A stretch of 64,000 nt of DNA from Janthinobacterium tructae (GCF_006517255.1 NZ_CP041185.1:1860001-1924000), one strand, 5' to 3'; positions 1 to 8,945 are shown, counted from the first letter of the stretch. The notes: generated by a model not told the origin, from the sequence alone. Made by a program: numbers and translations.

Positions 1-770
1 TGGGCAAGCCGCGCAGCACCAAGTAGGCGTCATCGGCGCCCACGCCCATGCCAAGGCGCATATGCGCCAGCGCCAGGCGCTCGTGCAGCGCCCTGTCCCG
101 CGTGATCAGGGCGCCCATCAGCACGTCCGAGCCGCCCGACTGGTATTTCGTCAGCGCCTGCATGATGATGTCCACGCCCAGGTCGAAGCCGCGCAGGGCC
201 AGGCCGGCCGACCAGGTGTTGTCCAGAGCCACCAGCACGCCGCGCGCGTGCGCGGCCGCGCAGATGGCGGGCAAGTCCGGCACTTCCATGCTCACGGAAC
301 CCGGCGCTTCAGTCCAGATCAGCTTGGTATTCTCCTGGATCAGGGCGGCGATGCCGGCGCCGATCAGCGGGTCGTAATAGCGGGCCGTGATGCCGAAATC
401 CTGCGCCAGCCAGCGTCCCAGTTCACGGTTCGGGTTGTAGATGTTTTCCGGCAATAAAACGTCATCGCCCGTTTTCAGCAGCGCAAAATCCGCCATGGCG
501 ATGGCCGCCAGGCCCGACGGCGCCAGCAGGCAGTACTTGCCCCCTTCGATCTCGGCCAGCCGCGCTTCCAGCGTGAACGTGGTGGGAGTGCCGTGCAAGC
601 CGTAGGTATAGGCATTCTTCTCTTTCCAGTCGCCCGAACGCATGGCCGCCACGTCCTTGAACAACACGGTCGATGCGTGATGGATGGCGTTGGGAAAGGC
701 GGCAAAGCCTTGCGGCGCCTGGTAATCGCTGTGGATCAGCGCGGTTTGCGGAGATTTTGGTGTGGTCATG
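1..770 (-). CDS. metC: Cystathionine beta-lyase, C-terminus beyond the window
   Basis: PLP-dependent Cys/Met metabolism enzyme that cleaves cystathionine to homocysteine, ammonia and pyruvate in the cytoplasm. The frame is open from the ATG at 768-770 to the left edge, about 256 codons. Visible family marks are the N-terminal AYTYGLHGTPTT segment, the LLAPSGLAAIAMA cofactor-binding stretch, the LDNTWSAG motif whose Asp contacts the pyridine nitrogen, and ALTKYQSGGSD, which holds the PLP-forming lysine. The C-terminal domain is missing only because the window ends. The gene is on the same strand as rimO, but a strong terminator lies 12 bp before its start. It could be a related cystathionine gamma-synthase-fold enzyme, but the YGLHGTPTT form is typical of proteobacterial MetC. 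Confidence 0.88.
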
Positions 771-781
771 GCGTTGTCGGC

Positions 782-817
782 AAAAAAAAGGCGGGCCAGC
801 AATTGCTGGTCCGCCTT
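782..817 (-). terminator. Intrinsic terminator behind rimO
   Basis: An 11-bp inverted repeat, GGCGGGCCAGC at 790-800 and GCTGGTCCGCC at 805-815 with an AATT loop, is followed on the minus strand by eight T (782-789). It ends rimO transcription. It also sits only 12 bp before the metC start codon, so metC needs either readthrough or a promoter overlapping this hairpin. Confidence 0.85.
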
Positions 818-882
818 GATTGTAAGGGCTTATGCCCTTGCCTGCCGTACGTATGACAGAGTGTTACACCTGCGAAAAATTC

Positions 883-2295
883 TTATTCTGCGGCGCCCCA
901 CAGGTCGTGCGCGTCCGCTGAAGTAATTTTTACGTCAACGAACTGGCCGACGGCCAGCTTGCGGTGCGGCTCGAACGGCGGTTTTACGTACACGACGCCA
1001 TCGATTTCCGGCGCGTCGGCGGACGAGCGGCCCACGCCGCCGGAGCGGGTGACTTCATCGATCAGCACGCGCACGGTCTTGCCGACCTTGGCTTGCAGGC
1101 GTTTCTTGGAAATTTCTTCCTGCAGCAGCATCACGCGGCCACGGCGCTCTTCGCGCAGCTCTTCCGGCACGGGATTTTCGATCGCATTGGCCGTCGCGCC
1201 TTCGACGGGCGAATAGGCGAAGCAGCCCAGACGGTCGATCTGCGCTTCCTTGAGGAAGTCCAGCAAGTACTCGAATTCCGCTTCCGTTTCGCCCGGGAAA
1301 CCGGCGATGAAGGTCGAGCGTATCGTCAGATCCGGGTTGATGGCGCGCCAGGCCTGGATGCGGTCGAGGTTTTTCTCGCCGCTGGCCGGGCGCTTCATGC
1401 GTTTGAGCACGTCCGGATGCGCGTGCTGCATCGGAATGTCGAGGTATGGCAGGATGTGGCCGCCGCTCATCATCGGGATGATCTGGTCCACGTGCGGGTA
1501 CGGATACACGTAGTGCAAGCGCACCCAGGCGCCGTAGGTCTTGGCCAGTTCGCCCAGCGCTTCCGTCAGCTGCGTCATGTGCGTTTTCACGGGACGGCCA
1601 TTCCAGAAGCCGGAACGGAATTTCACATCCACGCCATACGCCGAGGTATCTTGCGAAATGACCAGCAATTCCTTGACGCCGGCCTTGAACAGGTTTTCCG
1701 CTTCAATCATCAGTTCGCCGATCGGGCGCGAGACCAGGTCGCCGCGCATCGATGGGATGATGCAGAAACTGCAACGGTGGTTACAGCCTTCGGAAATTTT
1801 CAGGTAGGCATAATGCTTCGGCGTCAGCTTGATGCCTTGCGGCGGCACCAGGTCGAGGAAGGGCGCGTGCGGCTTCGGCAGGTGAAAATGGACGGAATCC
1901 ATCACTTCGGACAGCGCGTGCGGACCGGTAACGGCCAGCACTTTCGGGTGCACCTTCATGATGATGTCGTCGCCGGCAGCATCTTTCTTGGCGCCCAGGC
2001 AGCCGGTCACGATGACTTTGCCGTTTTCAGCCAGCGCTTCGCCGATGGCGTCGAGCGACTCTTGCACGGCAGCGTCGATAAAACCGCAGGTATTGACGAT
2101 CACCAGATCGGCGCCAGCGTAGGATTTCGCCGTTTCGTAGCCTTCGGCGCGCAGTTGGGTCAGGATTTGTTCGGAGTCGACCAGCGCTTTCGGGCAGCCG
2201 AGCGAGACAAAGCCCACTTTCGGCGCCGCACCTGGCATGGCCAGCATGGCCTCGGGCTGGGCGGAAGGAACGGGAATACGGTGAATTTCAGACAT
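883..2295 (-). CDS. rimO: Ribosomal protein S12 methylthiotransferase RimO
   Basis: Radical-SAM enzyme that adds a methylthio group to the beta-carbon of a conserved aspartate in ribosomal protein S12. At 470 residues it has the usual length. The N-terminal UPF0004 domain carries three cluster cysteines in the contexts SLGCPKA, VNTCGFI and VTGCLGA. The radical-SAM CxxxCxxC motif is Cys171, Cys175 and Cys178 within [10 protein letters not shown]. The C-terminus looks like the TRAM RNA-binding domain. The ATG at 2295 faces a divergent lipoprotein gene across a 253-bp spacer. MiaB is the nearest alternative, but the [11 protein letters not shown] context after the CxxxCxxC motif fits RimO. Confidence 0.95.
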   Translation of the reverse strand: MSEIHRIPVPSAQPEAMLAMPGAAPKVGFVSLGCPKALVDSEQILTQLRAEGYETAKSYAGADLVIVNTCGFIDAAVQESLDAIGEALAENGKVIVTGCLGAKKDAAGDDIIMKVHPKVLAVTGPHALSEVMDSVHFHLPKPHAPFLDLVPPQGIKLTPKHYAYLKISEGCNHRCSFCIIPSMRGDLVSRPIGELMIEAENLFKAGVKELLVISQDTSAYGVDVKFRSGFWNGRPVKTHMTQLTEALGELAKTYGAWVRLHYVYPYPHVDQIIPMMSGGHILPYLDIPMQHAHPDVLKRMKRPASGEKNLDRIQAWRAINPDLTIRSTFIAGFPGETEAEFEYLLDFLKEAQIDRLGCFAYSPVEGATANAIENPVPEELREERRGRVMLLQEEISKKRLQAKVGKTVRVLIDEVTRSGGVGRSSADAPEIDGVVYVKPPFEPHRKLAVGQFVDVKITSADAHDLWGAAE

Positions 2296-2407
2296 AGTTG
2301 GCAGCTAGTAAAATGGTGAGGCGAATCGGCTATTGTACCCCGAGCCGCCCCTTGCTGTCAGCGACAGTTCCTTTTGCTGGCGCATCTGCAACGTTACCAC
2401 CCCAGCT

Positions 2408-2446
2408 TTGTTCCGGCCGCTGCCATCGTGGCGGGGGCCGGAACAA
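2408..2446. other. Long perfect inverted repeat in a divergent spacer
   Basis: TTGTTCCGGCC at 2408-2418 pairs perfectly with GGCCGGAACAA at 2436-2446 around a 17-nt loop. It lies between the divergent starts of rimO (2295) and the Asp-box lipoprotein (2549), so it is not behind any gene, and no T-run follows it on either strand. It could be a relic terminator, an operator or a leader structure. Nothing in the sequence decides between these. Confidence 0.6.
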
Positions 2447-2514
2447 GGCCCGGCCACACATTCCAGGTATCAAGAAAGTCAAAATAATGCCTTAAGGAAA
2501 TTAATGGCATGACA

Positions 2515-2520
2515 TATAAT
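2515..2520 (+). promoter_or_regulatory. -10 box of the Asp-box lipoprotein gene
   Basis: A perfect TATAAT lies 28 bp before the ATG at 2549. The hexamer 17 bp upstream, TTAAGG at 2492-2497, is a weak -35. A start site near 2526 would exclude the upstream in-frame TTG at 2522 as start codon and supports the ATG at 2549. Confidence 0.5.
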
Positions 2521-2548
2521 TTTGTTTTTTAAAAAACTAAATGAATCC

Positions 2549-4144
2549 ATGTCTTTGTCCTTTTCCAAATTGAAAGCGCGGCACCGGGCTGTCGCGGCTT
2601 GCGGCTTGACTGTATTGCTACTGAGCGGCTGCGTCGTCAACACGTCGGTGGTTGACCCACTGAAAACGAGTGCACAATCGGGAGGAACCCCGGTGGTAGT
2701 CAGCATCACGTCGAATACCAAAGATATTTACGGTTTCAATATGATCAAGTTACGCCGTGTGGTGGCGGGGGAGCAGCGCAGTGATTTCAAGCTGGTTTCC
2801 GCAAATCTGGTGATGAAAAAGGTCGAGAGCGCGATGGCAGGCGATACTTCCCTGTTCATTGGCGCACTACCGCCTGGCGAGTATGAGTTTGTCGAACTGA
2901 TCGACACGCGGGCCAACAAGCTCTTGCATGTGTACTCAAGCATCGTAGGAAGCTTCAACATCGAAGCGGGAAAATCGGCGGATCTGGGTCGGCTGATTGT
3001 GACACGCGGCGATTTCGGCGTGCAATACGGTCGCAGCGCGCAGGTGGTATCCAATGCGCAATTGCTCCAGCGCTTTGCCCCCGACTACAGCAAGTTATTC
3101 GGCGCTGCTGCCAGCCCAGGCTGGAGCACCCCACACCACGCGCAGGACGATGTCGAGCAATTTGCCCGCGCCCACCCGGCCGGGGCCGAGTGCGCCACCG
3201 AAATGCCCGATGGCCGGGTAGCTGCCGCCAGCCGCATGGGCGCCGTCCTGCTGCGCTCGACACAAGGTAAATGGAAGATCATCAATGCGCCCTCGGTGGA
3301 GTCGCTGTCTTGCGTCTTTCCCGTAGACCTGCACAATGCCGAGTTGATCGCGGTAGGCGAATCGGGCTCCCTGCTACGCAAGGCGCGTGACAGCGACGAA
3401 CTGCTTCCTGTCGATACAGGCAACCTGCCGCCCGGCAACCTGCTGCGCATCGGCGGCAACCCCAAGGATGGCTGGTACGTGATGCATCACAAGGGAGGTG
3501 AATTGAACATTTTCCGTGCGAATCAACTGGACGCCGGCGACTGGCGATCCGTGTACCATTCCACCTTGCCCGGATCGTGGCTGCATGGCCCGGGCTTATT
3601 GTGGACGTGGCAAGACGCGGAGCGGATCGGCTATGCGCTGGAAAGCGGCTTGATCGGCGAACTCGACTACCGCACGGGCAAGTTGACCGAGCGCTTTAGT
3701 CCGCACAAGAAAAGCTTGACGCAGTTTATCCATCAAGCCAATGGCACGCAAAGCGTTCTGGTAGCGGCTGGTCTGGGAGGACGCTTTCCCGACGCCTATG
3801 TTTCACGGGATCGCGGCCAGAACTGGACGACTATCGTTTCGCCGTTCAAAGTCCTGATGTCGCCCGTGGCGCCGCTCAATGACGGCCGCTTGCTTATGGA
3901 GGCTGGCATGTATAACGAGGGCGCCCTGCTGGTCAGCAGCGACGAAGGCAAGACCTGGGGGCCATATGTCCCATACAGTCTGCGCAACGCCCCGTTGATA
4001 TTCCCGTCCGGCCTGGCGCTCAATATCCAGGAAGATTTCAAGGGTAACGTCAGCATTTACAGCTCCATGGACAATGCCAGGACATGGAAGCTCGAGCATT
4101 CAAGCCAGGACCTGCTCTCCACGCTGCAACAACGGAAGCAATAA
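2549..4144 (+). CDS. Lipoprotein with Asp-box (BNR) repeats
   Basis: Predicted 531-residue lipoprotein of unknown role. The N-terminus has a basic stretch, a hydrophobic core and the lipobox LLSGC, with the modified Cys near residue 28. The C-terminal half contains Asp-box motifs of the BNR/sialidase type: SRDRGQNWTT, SSDEGKTWGP and SMDNARTWKL. These beta-hairpin signatures mark beta-propellers of sialidases, YCF48-like proteins and many carbohydrate- or protein-binding domains. No sialidase catalytic FRIP motif is visible, so a binding role is more likely than hydrolysis. An in-frame TTG lies 27 bp upstream, but ATG 2549 agrees with the TATAAT at 2515-2520 and with a normal signal peptide. 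The gene is monocistronic, divergent from rimO and convergent with phaR. Confidence 0.75.
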   Translation: MSLSFSKLKARHRAVAACGLTVLLLSGCVVNTSVVDPLKTSAQSGGTPVVVSITSNTKDIYGFNMIKLRRVVAGEQRSDFKLVSANLVMKKVESAMAGDTSLFIGALPPGEYEFVELIDTRANKLLHVYSSIVGSFNIEAGKSADLGRLIVTRGDFGVQYGRSAQVVSNAQLLQRFAPDYSKLFGAAASPGWSTPHHAQDDVEQFARAHPAGAECATEMPDGRVAAASRMGAVLLRSTQGKWKIINAPSVESLSCVFPVDLHNAELIAVGESGSLLRKARDSDELLPVDTGNLPPGNLLRIGGNPKDGWYVMHHKGGELNIFRANQLDAGDWRSVYHSTLPGSWLHGPGLLWTWQDAERIGYALESGLIGELDYRTGKLTERFSPHKKSLTQFIHQANGTQSVLVAAGLGGRFPDAYVSRDRGQNWTTIVSPFKVLMSPVAPLNDGRLLMEAGMYNEGALLVSSDEGKTWGPYVPYSLRNAPLIFPSGLALNIQEDFKGNVSIYSSMDNARTWKLEHSSQDLLSTLQQRKQ

Positions 4145-4183
4145 CATGCAGCATCGGCAGCCGGCGGCATGACGCCCGCAAAG

Positions 4184-4215
4184 CACAACGGCACAGGAGA
4201 TCCTGTGCCGTTGTG
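4184..4215. terminator. Hairpin between convergent genes
   Basis: A perfect 15-bp inverted repeat (4184-4198 with 4201-4215, two-base GA spacer) lies between the stop of the lipoprotein gene and the stop of phaR. There is no T-run on either side, but its length and place between converging genes suggest a bidirectional terminator. Confidence 0.6.
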
Positions 4216-4235
4216 TGGCCCGCATTGGCTGCGGC

Positions 4236-4799
4236 TTACTTTTTGTCGGTCGGTGGGACCGGCGGTACGAACGGGAACGTTCCGAACAGATTCTTGCTCT
4301 GGCTCTGCATCTGTTCCTGCATCTGCACGAACAGGCTCTTGCTCTGGTCGATGTAGTTGTTCATCATGCCTTGCATCATCGGGCCCTGGACGTTCATGAA
4401 CTGGGTCCACATTTCCGGGCTGAATGGCTTGCCTTCGAAACTGCCGGCCGACGTGCCCGTGAATTTGTGCTGGATATCGGTGAACGCTTGCACGTTCTTT
4501 TCCAGGTAGGATCCCATCATGCCCTGCATGGCATGGCCGTAGTAGCGGATGATCTGCGACAACACGCTGCTCGAGAACATGGGCGCGCCGTTCGCTTCCT
4601 CTTCCAAAATGATTTGCAGCAAGATGCTGCGCGTCAAATCTTCACTGGATTTGGCATCGACGACCGTAAACACCTCATTGTCCAACACCAACTGCTTGAC
4701 GTCCGTCAAGGTGATGTAGGAACTGGTTTGCGTGTCGTACAGACGGCGGTTGGGATATTTTTTAATCAGGCGGTCTATACTTTTTTTTGCACTACTCAT
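4236..4799 (-). CDS. phaR: Polyhydroxyalkanoate synthesis repressor PhaR
   Basis: DNA- and PHA-binding regulator that represses phasin and phaR genes until polymer granules titrate it. The start of the protein, KKYPNRRLYDTQTSSYITL, is the diagnostic PHB/PHA accumulation regulator DNA-binding domain. A second accumulation-regulator domain follows, and the C-terminal half is rich in Met and Gln (MQEQMQSQ), as usual in this family. ATG at 4799 gives 187 residues; a GTG at 4811 would add four. It lies directly downstream of phaC on the same strand, 225 bp away, with two terminator-like hairpins between, so it probably has its own promoter. Confidence 0.93.
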   Translation of the reverse strand: MSSAKKSIDRLIKKYPNRRLYDTQTSSYITLTDVKQLVLDNEVFTVVDAKSSEDLTRSILLQIILEEEANGAPMFSSSVLSQIIRYYGHAMQGMMGSYLEKNVQAFTDIQHKFTGTSAGSFEGKPFSPEMWTQFMNVQGPMMQGMMNNYIDQSKSLFVQMQEQMQSQSKNLFGTFPFVPPVPPTDKK

Positions 4800-4844
4800 C
4801 ACAAGTTCCACTTATTGCGCCGCAGCGCGTACTGAGTTAATCCG

Positions 4845-4870
4845 AAAAAAAAGCGAACGTGGGTCCGCTT
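4845..4870 (-). terminator. Short terminator-like hairpin between phaC and phaR
   Basis: On the minus strand a 7-bp stem with one G-U pair (4864-4870 with 4851-4857) and a 6-nt loop is followed by eight T at 4845-4852. It lies about 45 bp before the phaR start, where it may act as a terminator or as an attenuator in the phaR leader. Confidence 0.5.
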
Positions 4871-4971
4871 TCGCACCTGCCTACTTTTTCCATTATAGAG
4901 TGGAAAACGGCTCCGTCACACATCAGGGTAGTAGATTCCCGCATTTATTGCAACGCAACTAAAAGTAGATT

Positions 4972-5007
4972 CCTGACAAGACCGATGATTACGCCGGCCT
5001 TGTCAGG
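4972..5007 (-). terminator. Probable phaC terminator
   Basis: A 13-bp stem with one mismatch (CCTGACAAGACCG at 4972-4984 with CGGCCTTGTCAGG at 4995-5007) begins 18 bp after the phaC stop. On the minus strand the sequence AATCTACTTTT follows, a weak T-run. Confidence 0.6.
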
Positions 5008-5024
5008 CAAGAAGCTTTTATAAA

Positions 5025-6779
5025 CTAATCCGCCCTGACTTTAACATACCGCCCCGGCGCCGGCTCGATTGCCGCGTGCCGCTTGTTGCCCGGCTTGCCG
5101 GGCGCCCTCACCTGCGCGCCGCCGTGTTCGGCCAGGAAGGCCGCCCATTCGGGCCACCAGCTGCCAGCGTGCTCGGTCGCGCCTACCATCCATTGCTCGG
5201 CAGTCAAGGGCTTGGCTTTCGCCGTGCGGGGCTGGTCATTGCTCCAGTAACTGCGCTTTTTCTTCGAGGCCGGATTGATCACGCCGGCGATATGGCCAGA
5301 GGCACCGAGGATAAAACGGTTGGCTTTCGGCTTCTTGGGATTCAGCAAGGCCGTGCTGGCATAGGCAGCGCCCCAGGGCACGATATGGTCTTCGCGCGAG
5401 CCATAGATGAAAGCGGGCGCGTCGATGCTGCTCAGGTCGACCTGCTCTCCCGCCACCGTCAGCTTGCCCGGCACTTTCAGGCTGTTTTCCAGGTAAGTAT
5501 TGCGCAGATACCAGCAAAACATGGGGCCCGGCAAGCCCGTGCCGTCGCCATTCCAGTACAGCAAGTCGAACGCGGGCGGTTCCTTGCCCTTCAGGTAATT
5601 CGACTGCACGTAGTTCCATACCAGGTCGTTCGGCCGCAGGCTGGAGAACGTGCTGCCCAGGTCGCGGCCCGACATCAGGCCGCCCTTGGCCAGACTCTGC
5701 TCGCGCAGCGCCACTTGCGGTTCGTCGATGAAGACGTCGAGCGCGCCCGTGTCGCAGAAGTCGAGGAAGGTGGTCAGCAGGGTCAGGCTGGCGGCCGGAT
5801 TTTCACCGCGCGCCTTGAGCACGGCCAGCGCCGTCGAGACGATGGTGCCGCCCACGCAAAAGCCGAACATATTGAGCTTGTCCTGGCCGGAAATGTCCTG
5901 CGTGACCTGGATGGCTTCGATCACGCCTTGCTCGACGTAATCGTCCCACGTCAGGTGCTGCATGCTCAGGTCCGGATTGCGCCAGGACATCAAAAACACG
6001 GTATTGCCCTGCTCTACCGCATAGCGCACGAGCGAGTTTTCCGGCTGCAAGTCAAGGATATAGAATTTATTGATGCACGGCGGCACCATCAGCAGCGGCC
6101 GCTGGTGTACCGTGGCCGTCGTCGGCGTGTACTGGATCAGCTGGAACAGGGCATTTTCAAACACTACCGTGCCCGGCGTGGTGGCCACGTTGCGGCCCAC
6201 TTCGAAGGCCGACTCATCGGACTGCGAGATGCGGCCCTTCTGCATGTCGGTCAGCATATTGCTCAAGCCCTTGGCCAGGCTCTCGCCCTTGGTCTCGATC
6301 AGGGTTTGCTGGGCGTCGGGGTTGGTGGCAAGAAAATTGGCGGGCGACATGGCGTCGACGATTTGCTGCACCGCAAACGCAATCTTTTGCTTCTGGTGCG
6401 GCGTCGCTTCCACGGCGTCGGCCATGGCGCTGAGAAACTCCGCGTTCAGCAGGTAGGCGGCCGCATTGAAGGCCGACAGGGGGCTGGCGTGCCAGGCGGG
6501 CGCGGCGAAGCGGCGGTCTTTCAGCTCCGGCGCCTTGCCGGCCATAAAGTCAGCCCACAAGCCCGTCAGCTTGGCCACATAGGCATTTTTCAGTTGCTCG
6601 ATCGCTTCCGGCTTGATGCTGGCGCCCGCATCCTGCAAAATGCCGGCAATCGGATTGCCCTGGGGCTGCGGTACCATGTTGAACCACGTCTTCCACTGCT
6701 CAGGATTGCTGATCTGCGCCATCCATTCCTTGGTCATCATTTGAGGATCGGGCATATTCATAGATGTATGTAAGTCCAT
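5025..6779 (-). CDS. phaC: Class I poly(3-hydroxyalkanoate) synthase
   Basis: Polymerises (R)-3-hydroxyacyl-CoA into PHA granules. At 584 residues it has class I length. It has the N-terminal PhaC domain and an alpha/beta-hydrolase core with the lipase-like box GFCVGGT, whose catalytic Cys lies near residue 308. The catalytic Asp is in YGSREDHIVPW and the His in LGASGHIAGVINP. No phaA or phaB adjoins it, so the precursor pathway is encoded elsewhere. The two MaoC-type hydratases at 53.4-54.3 kb are distant candidates for (R)-hydroxyacyl-CoA supply. The start at 6779 has no clear ribosome-binding site, and internal ATGs at codons 7 and 9 are possible alternatives. Confidence 0.95.
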   Translation of the reverse strand: MDLHTSMNMPDPQMMTKEWMAQISNPEQWKTWFNMVPQPQGNPIAGILQDAGASIKPEAIEQLKNAYVAKLTGLWADFMAGKAPELKDRRFAAPAWHASPLSAFNAAAYLLNAEFLSAMADAVEATPHQKQKIAFAVQQIVDAMSPANFLATNPDAQQTLIETKGESLAKGLSNMLTDMQKGRISQSDESAFEVGRNVATTPGTVVFENALFQLIQYTPTTATVHQRPLLMVPPCINKFYILDLQPENSLVRYAVEQGNTVFLMSWRNPDLSMQHLTWDDYVEQGVIEAIQVTQDISGQDKLNMFGFCVGGTIVSTALAVLKARGENPAASLTLLTTFLDFCDTGALDVFIDEPQVALREQSLAKGGLMSGRDLGSTFSSLRPNDLVWNYVQSNYLKGKEPPAFDLLYWNGDGTGLPGPMFCWYLRNTYLENSLKVPGKLTVAGEQVDLSSIDAPAFIYGSREDHIVPWGAAYASTALLNPKKPKANRFILGASGHIAGVINPASKKKRSYWSNDQPRTAKAKPLTAEQWMVGATEHAGSWWPEWAAFLAEHGGAQVRAPGKPGNKRHAAIEPAPGRYVKVRAD

Positions 6780-6845
6780 TCAAGAATTAATAAATAACTA
6801 CTTCCGGGCCACCTGCATGCAAACTCTTACTCACTGCCAATACTC

Positions 6846-7079
6846 ATGATGCTCATGACCGCTGTTGCCTGGATCTATGTCGTCGGCCTCATGGCGCTGA
6901 CGGAACCGTCCATCGTCGCCGGGGTGATGACCTTCGTGCTGTACTGCGTCATCCCGCTGTCCATCCTATTCTATCTGACGGGCTCGCGGCGACGCAAACG
7001 CAAGGCTGAGCGCGTCGCTGAACTGAAGGCGCGCACGCTCGCCTCAGCAGACGATAAAACAAAAACGGCAGACACATAA
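6846..7079 (+). CDS. Small two-helix inner-membrane protein
   Basis: Hypothetical 77-residue protein. Two hydrophobic segments (about residues 4-18 and 24-44) are followed by a strongly basic stretch GSRRRKRKAER and a charged tail, which predicts an inner-membrane hairpin with a cytoplasmic C-terminus. It is divergent from phaC and convergent with pgeF. Its TAA stop lies in the loop of the hairpin that terminates pgeF. ATG at 6846 is preceded by no clear ribosome-binding site, and in-frame ATGs at codons 2 and 4 are alternatives. No function is assigned. Confidence 0.6.
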   Translation: MMLMTAVAWIYVVGLMALTEPSIVAGVMTFVLYCVIPLSILFYLTGSRRRKRKAERVAELKARTLASADDKTKTADT

Positions 7080-7089
7080 GTGTCTGCCG
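7050..7089 (-). terminator. pgeF terminator overlapping the end of the small membrane gene
   Basis: A perfect 10-bp stem, CGGCAGACAC at 7066-7075 and GTGTCTGCCG at 7080-7089, with an ATAA loop. On the minus strand it is followed by TTTTTGTTTT, giving a strong intrinsic terminator 6 bp past the pgeF stop. The loop contains the TAA of the convergent plus-strand ORF. Confidence 0.85.
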
Positions 7090-7095
7090 CGCAGA

Positions 7096-7881
7096 TTATT
7101 TGCGCCAGATCAAGCTGGCCTGTCTTCCCGTGACGCCATCGCGCCGGTACGAGTAAAACTGCGCCGCATCGCTGACGGTGCAGTAGTCGCCTCCCGCCAC
7201 TTGCGCCACGCCATCGCGCAACAGCATGGTGCGCGCCAGCGCATAGATATCGGCCAGGTACTTGCCCGGCTTGCCTGCGATGGCGGTGAATGCATTCGAT
7301 AACACTAGCCGCTCGGCATCGTCGCGCGCGCCGTCGCGAAACGCTTGCAACACATCCTGCCCCACTTCGAATTGCTGCGGGCCAATGGCTGGCCCCAGCC
7401 AGGCGAGGATTTCCCCCGCGCCCTGCGCCCGCATGCTTGCCACCGTGCGCTGCAAGACGCCGCTGGCCAGGCCGCGCCAGCCCGCATGGGCCGCGCCGAC
7501 GACCAGGCCATCGGTCGAGCAGAACAGCACGGGCAGGCAATCGGCCGTCATCACCACGCACACGGCACCCGCCTGCGTGGCGATGCTGGCGTCGGCATCG
7601 GGCACGCAACCGTCCAGGCTGGCCGCATCCGCCACGGCCACGCCATGCACCTGCGACAGCCAGGCCGGCGCGGATGGCAGCATGGCCGCCAGCCGCGCGC
7701 GGTTGGCCGCCACGTGCGCGGGTTCATCGCCCACGTGCGTGCCCAGGTTCAAGCCACCGCCGCCCTGCCCGTCACCATACGGCCCCTGGCTGACGCCGCC
7801 CGCGCGCACGGTTGCCAGCGCGCCCACGTTCGCGGGCAGGCCGGGCCAATCGGGAGTAAGGCAAGGCAACGGCGACGTCAT
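7096..7881 (-). CDS. pgeF: Peptidoglycan editing factor PgeF (YfiH family)
   Basis: Multicopper-oxidase-like protein of the YfiH/laccase-domain family, 261 residues, the usual length. In E. coli the homologue removes wrongly incorporated L-Ser from UDP-MurNAc peptide precursors. The conserved metal-binding triad is present in the expected order: His in LSQVHG, Cys in TADCLPVLF and His in AAHAGWRGLA. It overlaps the upstream rluD stop by one base (TGATG), so the two are translationally coupled, a common pairing in proteobacteria. Older annotations call the family polyphenol oxidase, purine nucleoside phosphorylase-like or laccase domain protein. Confidence 0.92.
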   Translation of the reverse strand: MTSPLPCLTPDWPGLPANVGALATVRAGGVSQGPYGDGQGGGGLNLGTHVGDEPAHVAANRARLAAMLPSAPAWLSQVHGVAVADAASLDGCVPDADASIATQAGAVCVVMTADCLPVLFCSTDGLVVGAAHAGWRGLASGVLQRTVASMRAQGAGEILAWLGPAIGPQQFEVGQDVLQAFRDGARDDAERLVLSNAFTAIAGKPGKYLADIYALARTMLLRDGVAQVAGGDYCTVSDAAQFYSYRRDGVTGRQASLIWRK

Positions 7882-8930
7882 CAGACCTGTTCCGGCTCGG
7901 GAATGCCGGCGGTGGCGATCAGTTGCGCGAAATCATCGGCCAGCGGCACGATCCACTCGCACGCTTCCAGGGTGCCCGGATGCACGAGGCCCAGGCGGCG
8001 CGCCTGCAGCGCCTGGCGCGAGAAGACCGATACCAGGTGCTGCTTGCCGTACACGGAGTCGCCGACCAGCGCAAAGCCCAGGTGCTGCATGTGCACGCGA
8101 ATCTGGTGCGTGCGGCCTGTTTCCAGACGGCATTGCATCAGGCTCACGGGACGGCGGTCGAGTTCGCCGCTGCCAATCAATTCATAGTGCGTGATGGCGG
8201 GCTTGGCGGTAAAGTTTTCCGAAACAGCCATCTTGACCCGGTCGCGCGGGTGGCGCGCGATGGACGCATCGATGGTGCCCGCCATTTTCGGCGTGCCCCA
8301 CACCAGCGCGAAATACTCGCGCTTGACGGTACGCGCCTGCAACTGGCGCACCAGGTCCGTTTGCGAAGCGAGGGTCTTGCCTACCACCATCAAGCCGCTG
8401 GTATCCTTGTCCAGGCGGTGCACGATGCCGGCACGCGGCACGCCCGCCAGTTGCGGGCAGTGATGCAGCAAGCCGTTGAGCAGGGTGCCAGACCAGTTGC
8501 CGGGGCCCGGATGCACGACCAGTCCGGCCGGTTTGTTGATCACGATGATATGCTCATCTTCGTGCACGATGTTCAATTCCATCGCTTCCGGCTTAAAAGC
8601 CTCGTCTTCCGGCGCGCTTTGCGGCAGAATGACGATCTTCTCGTCGCCATAGGCGGTCATGTTGCGTTTGGCAACTTTTCCATCGACGGTCACGAAACCG
8701 GCTTCCAGCCACAGTTGCAAGCGGCTGCGCGAGTATTGCGGCACCAGCTGGGCGATGACTTTATCGAGGCGGTGGCCGCAGGCGTCCGGCGTCAGTTCCA
8801 ATGTAATCGGGGCCATGATCTCGAAGGCGTCGTCGGCGGCAAAATCGCCGTCAAACGCATCTTCGGCGCCATGGTCAGAAAGGGAGTCAAACGCGGAGTC
8901 AGCCAAATTAGGCTTCGGAGTTAATATCAC
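7881..8930 (-). CDS. rluD: 23S rRNA pseudouridine synthase RluD
   Basis: Pseudouridylates 23S rRNA helix 69 (E. coli positions 1911, 1915 and 1917). It has an N-terminal S4 RNA-binding domain (CGHRLDKVIAQLVPQYSRSRLQ) and the catalytic motif HRLDKDTSG with the nucleophile Asp174, then the RTHQIRVH stretch near the C-terminus. An acidic extension of about 38 residues precedes the S4 domain; a start at the internal ATG of MAPITLEL (8816) would give 311 residues, close to many homologues. It is divergent from bamD and directly upstream of pgeF. The bamD-rluD-pgeF neighbourhood is widely conserved. Confidence 0.93.
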   Translation of the reverse strand: MILTPKPNLADSAFDSLSDHGAEDAFDGDFAADDAFEIMAPITLELTPDACGHRLDKVIAQLVPQYSRSRLQLWLEAGFVTVDGKVAKRNMTAYGDEKIVILPQSAPEDEAFKPEAMELNIVHEDEHIIVINKPAGLVVHPGPGNWSGTLLNGLLHHCPQLAGVPRAGIVHRLDKDTSGLMVVGKTLASQTDLVRQLQARTVKREYFALVWGTPKMAGTIDASIARHPRDRVKMAVSENFTAKPAITHYELIGSGELDRRPVSLMQCRLETGRTHQIRVHMQHLGFALVGDSVYGKQHLVSVFSRQALQARRLGLVHPGTLEACEWIVPLADDFAQLIATAGIPEPEQV

Positions 8931-8945
8931 AGCATTCCCATCGGC

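Noticed and set aside
2522..2548. TTG as start of the Asp-box lipoprotein
   Set aside because: It lies at the expected transcription start of the TATAAT at 2515-2520, and ATG 2549 gives a normal lipoprotein signal peptide.
5076..6773. A 565-codon plus-strand open frame opposite phaC
   Set aside because: Antisense to phaC, whose synthase motifs are intact; no recognisable domain or ribosome-binding site.
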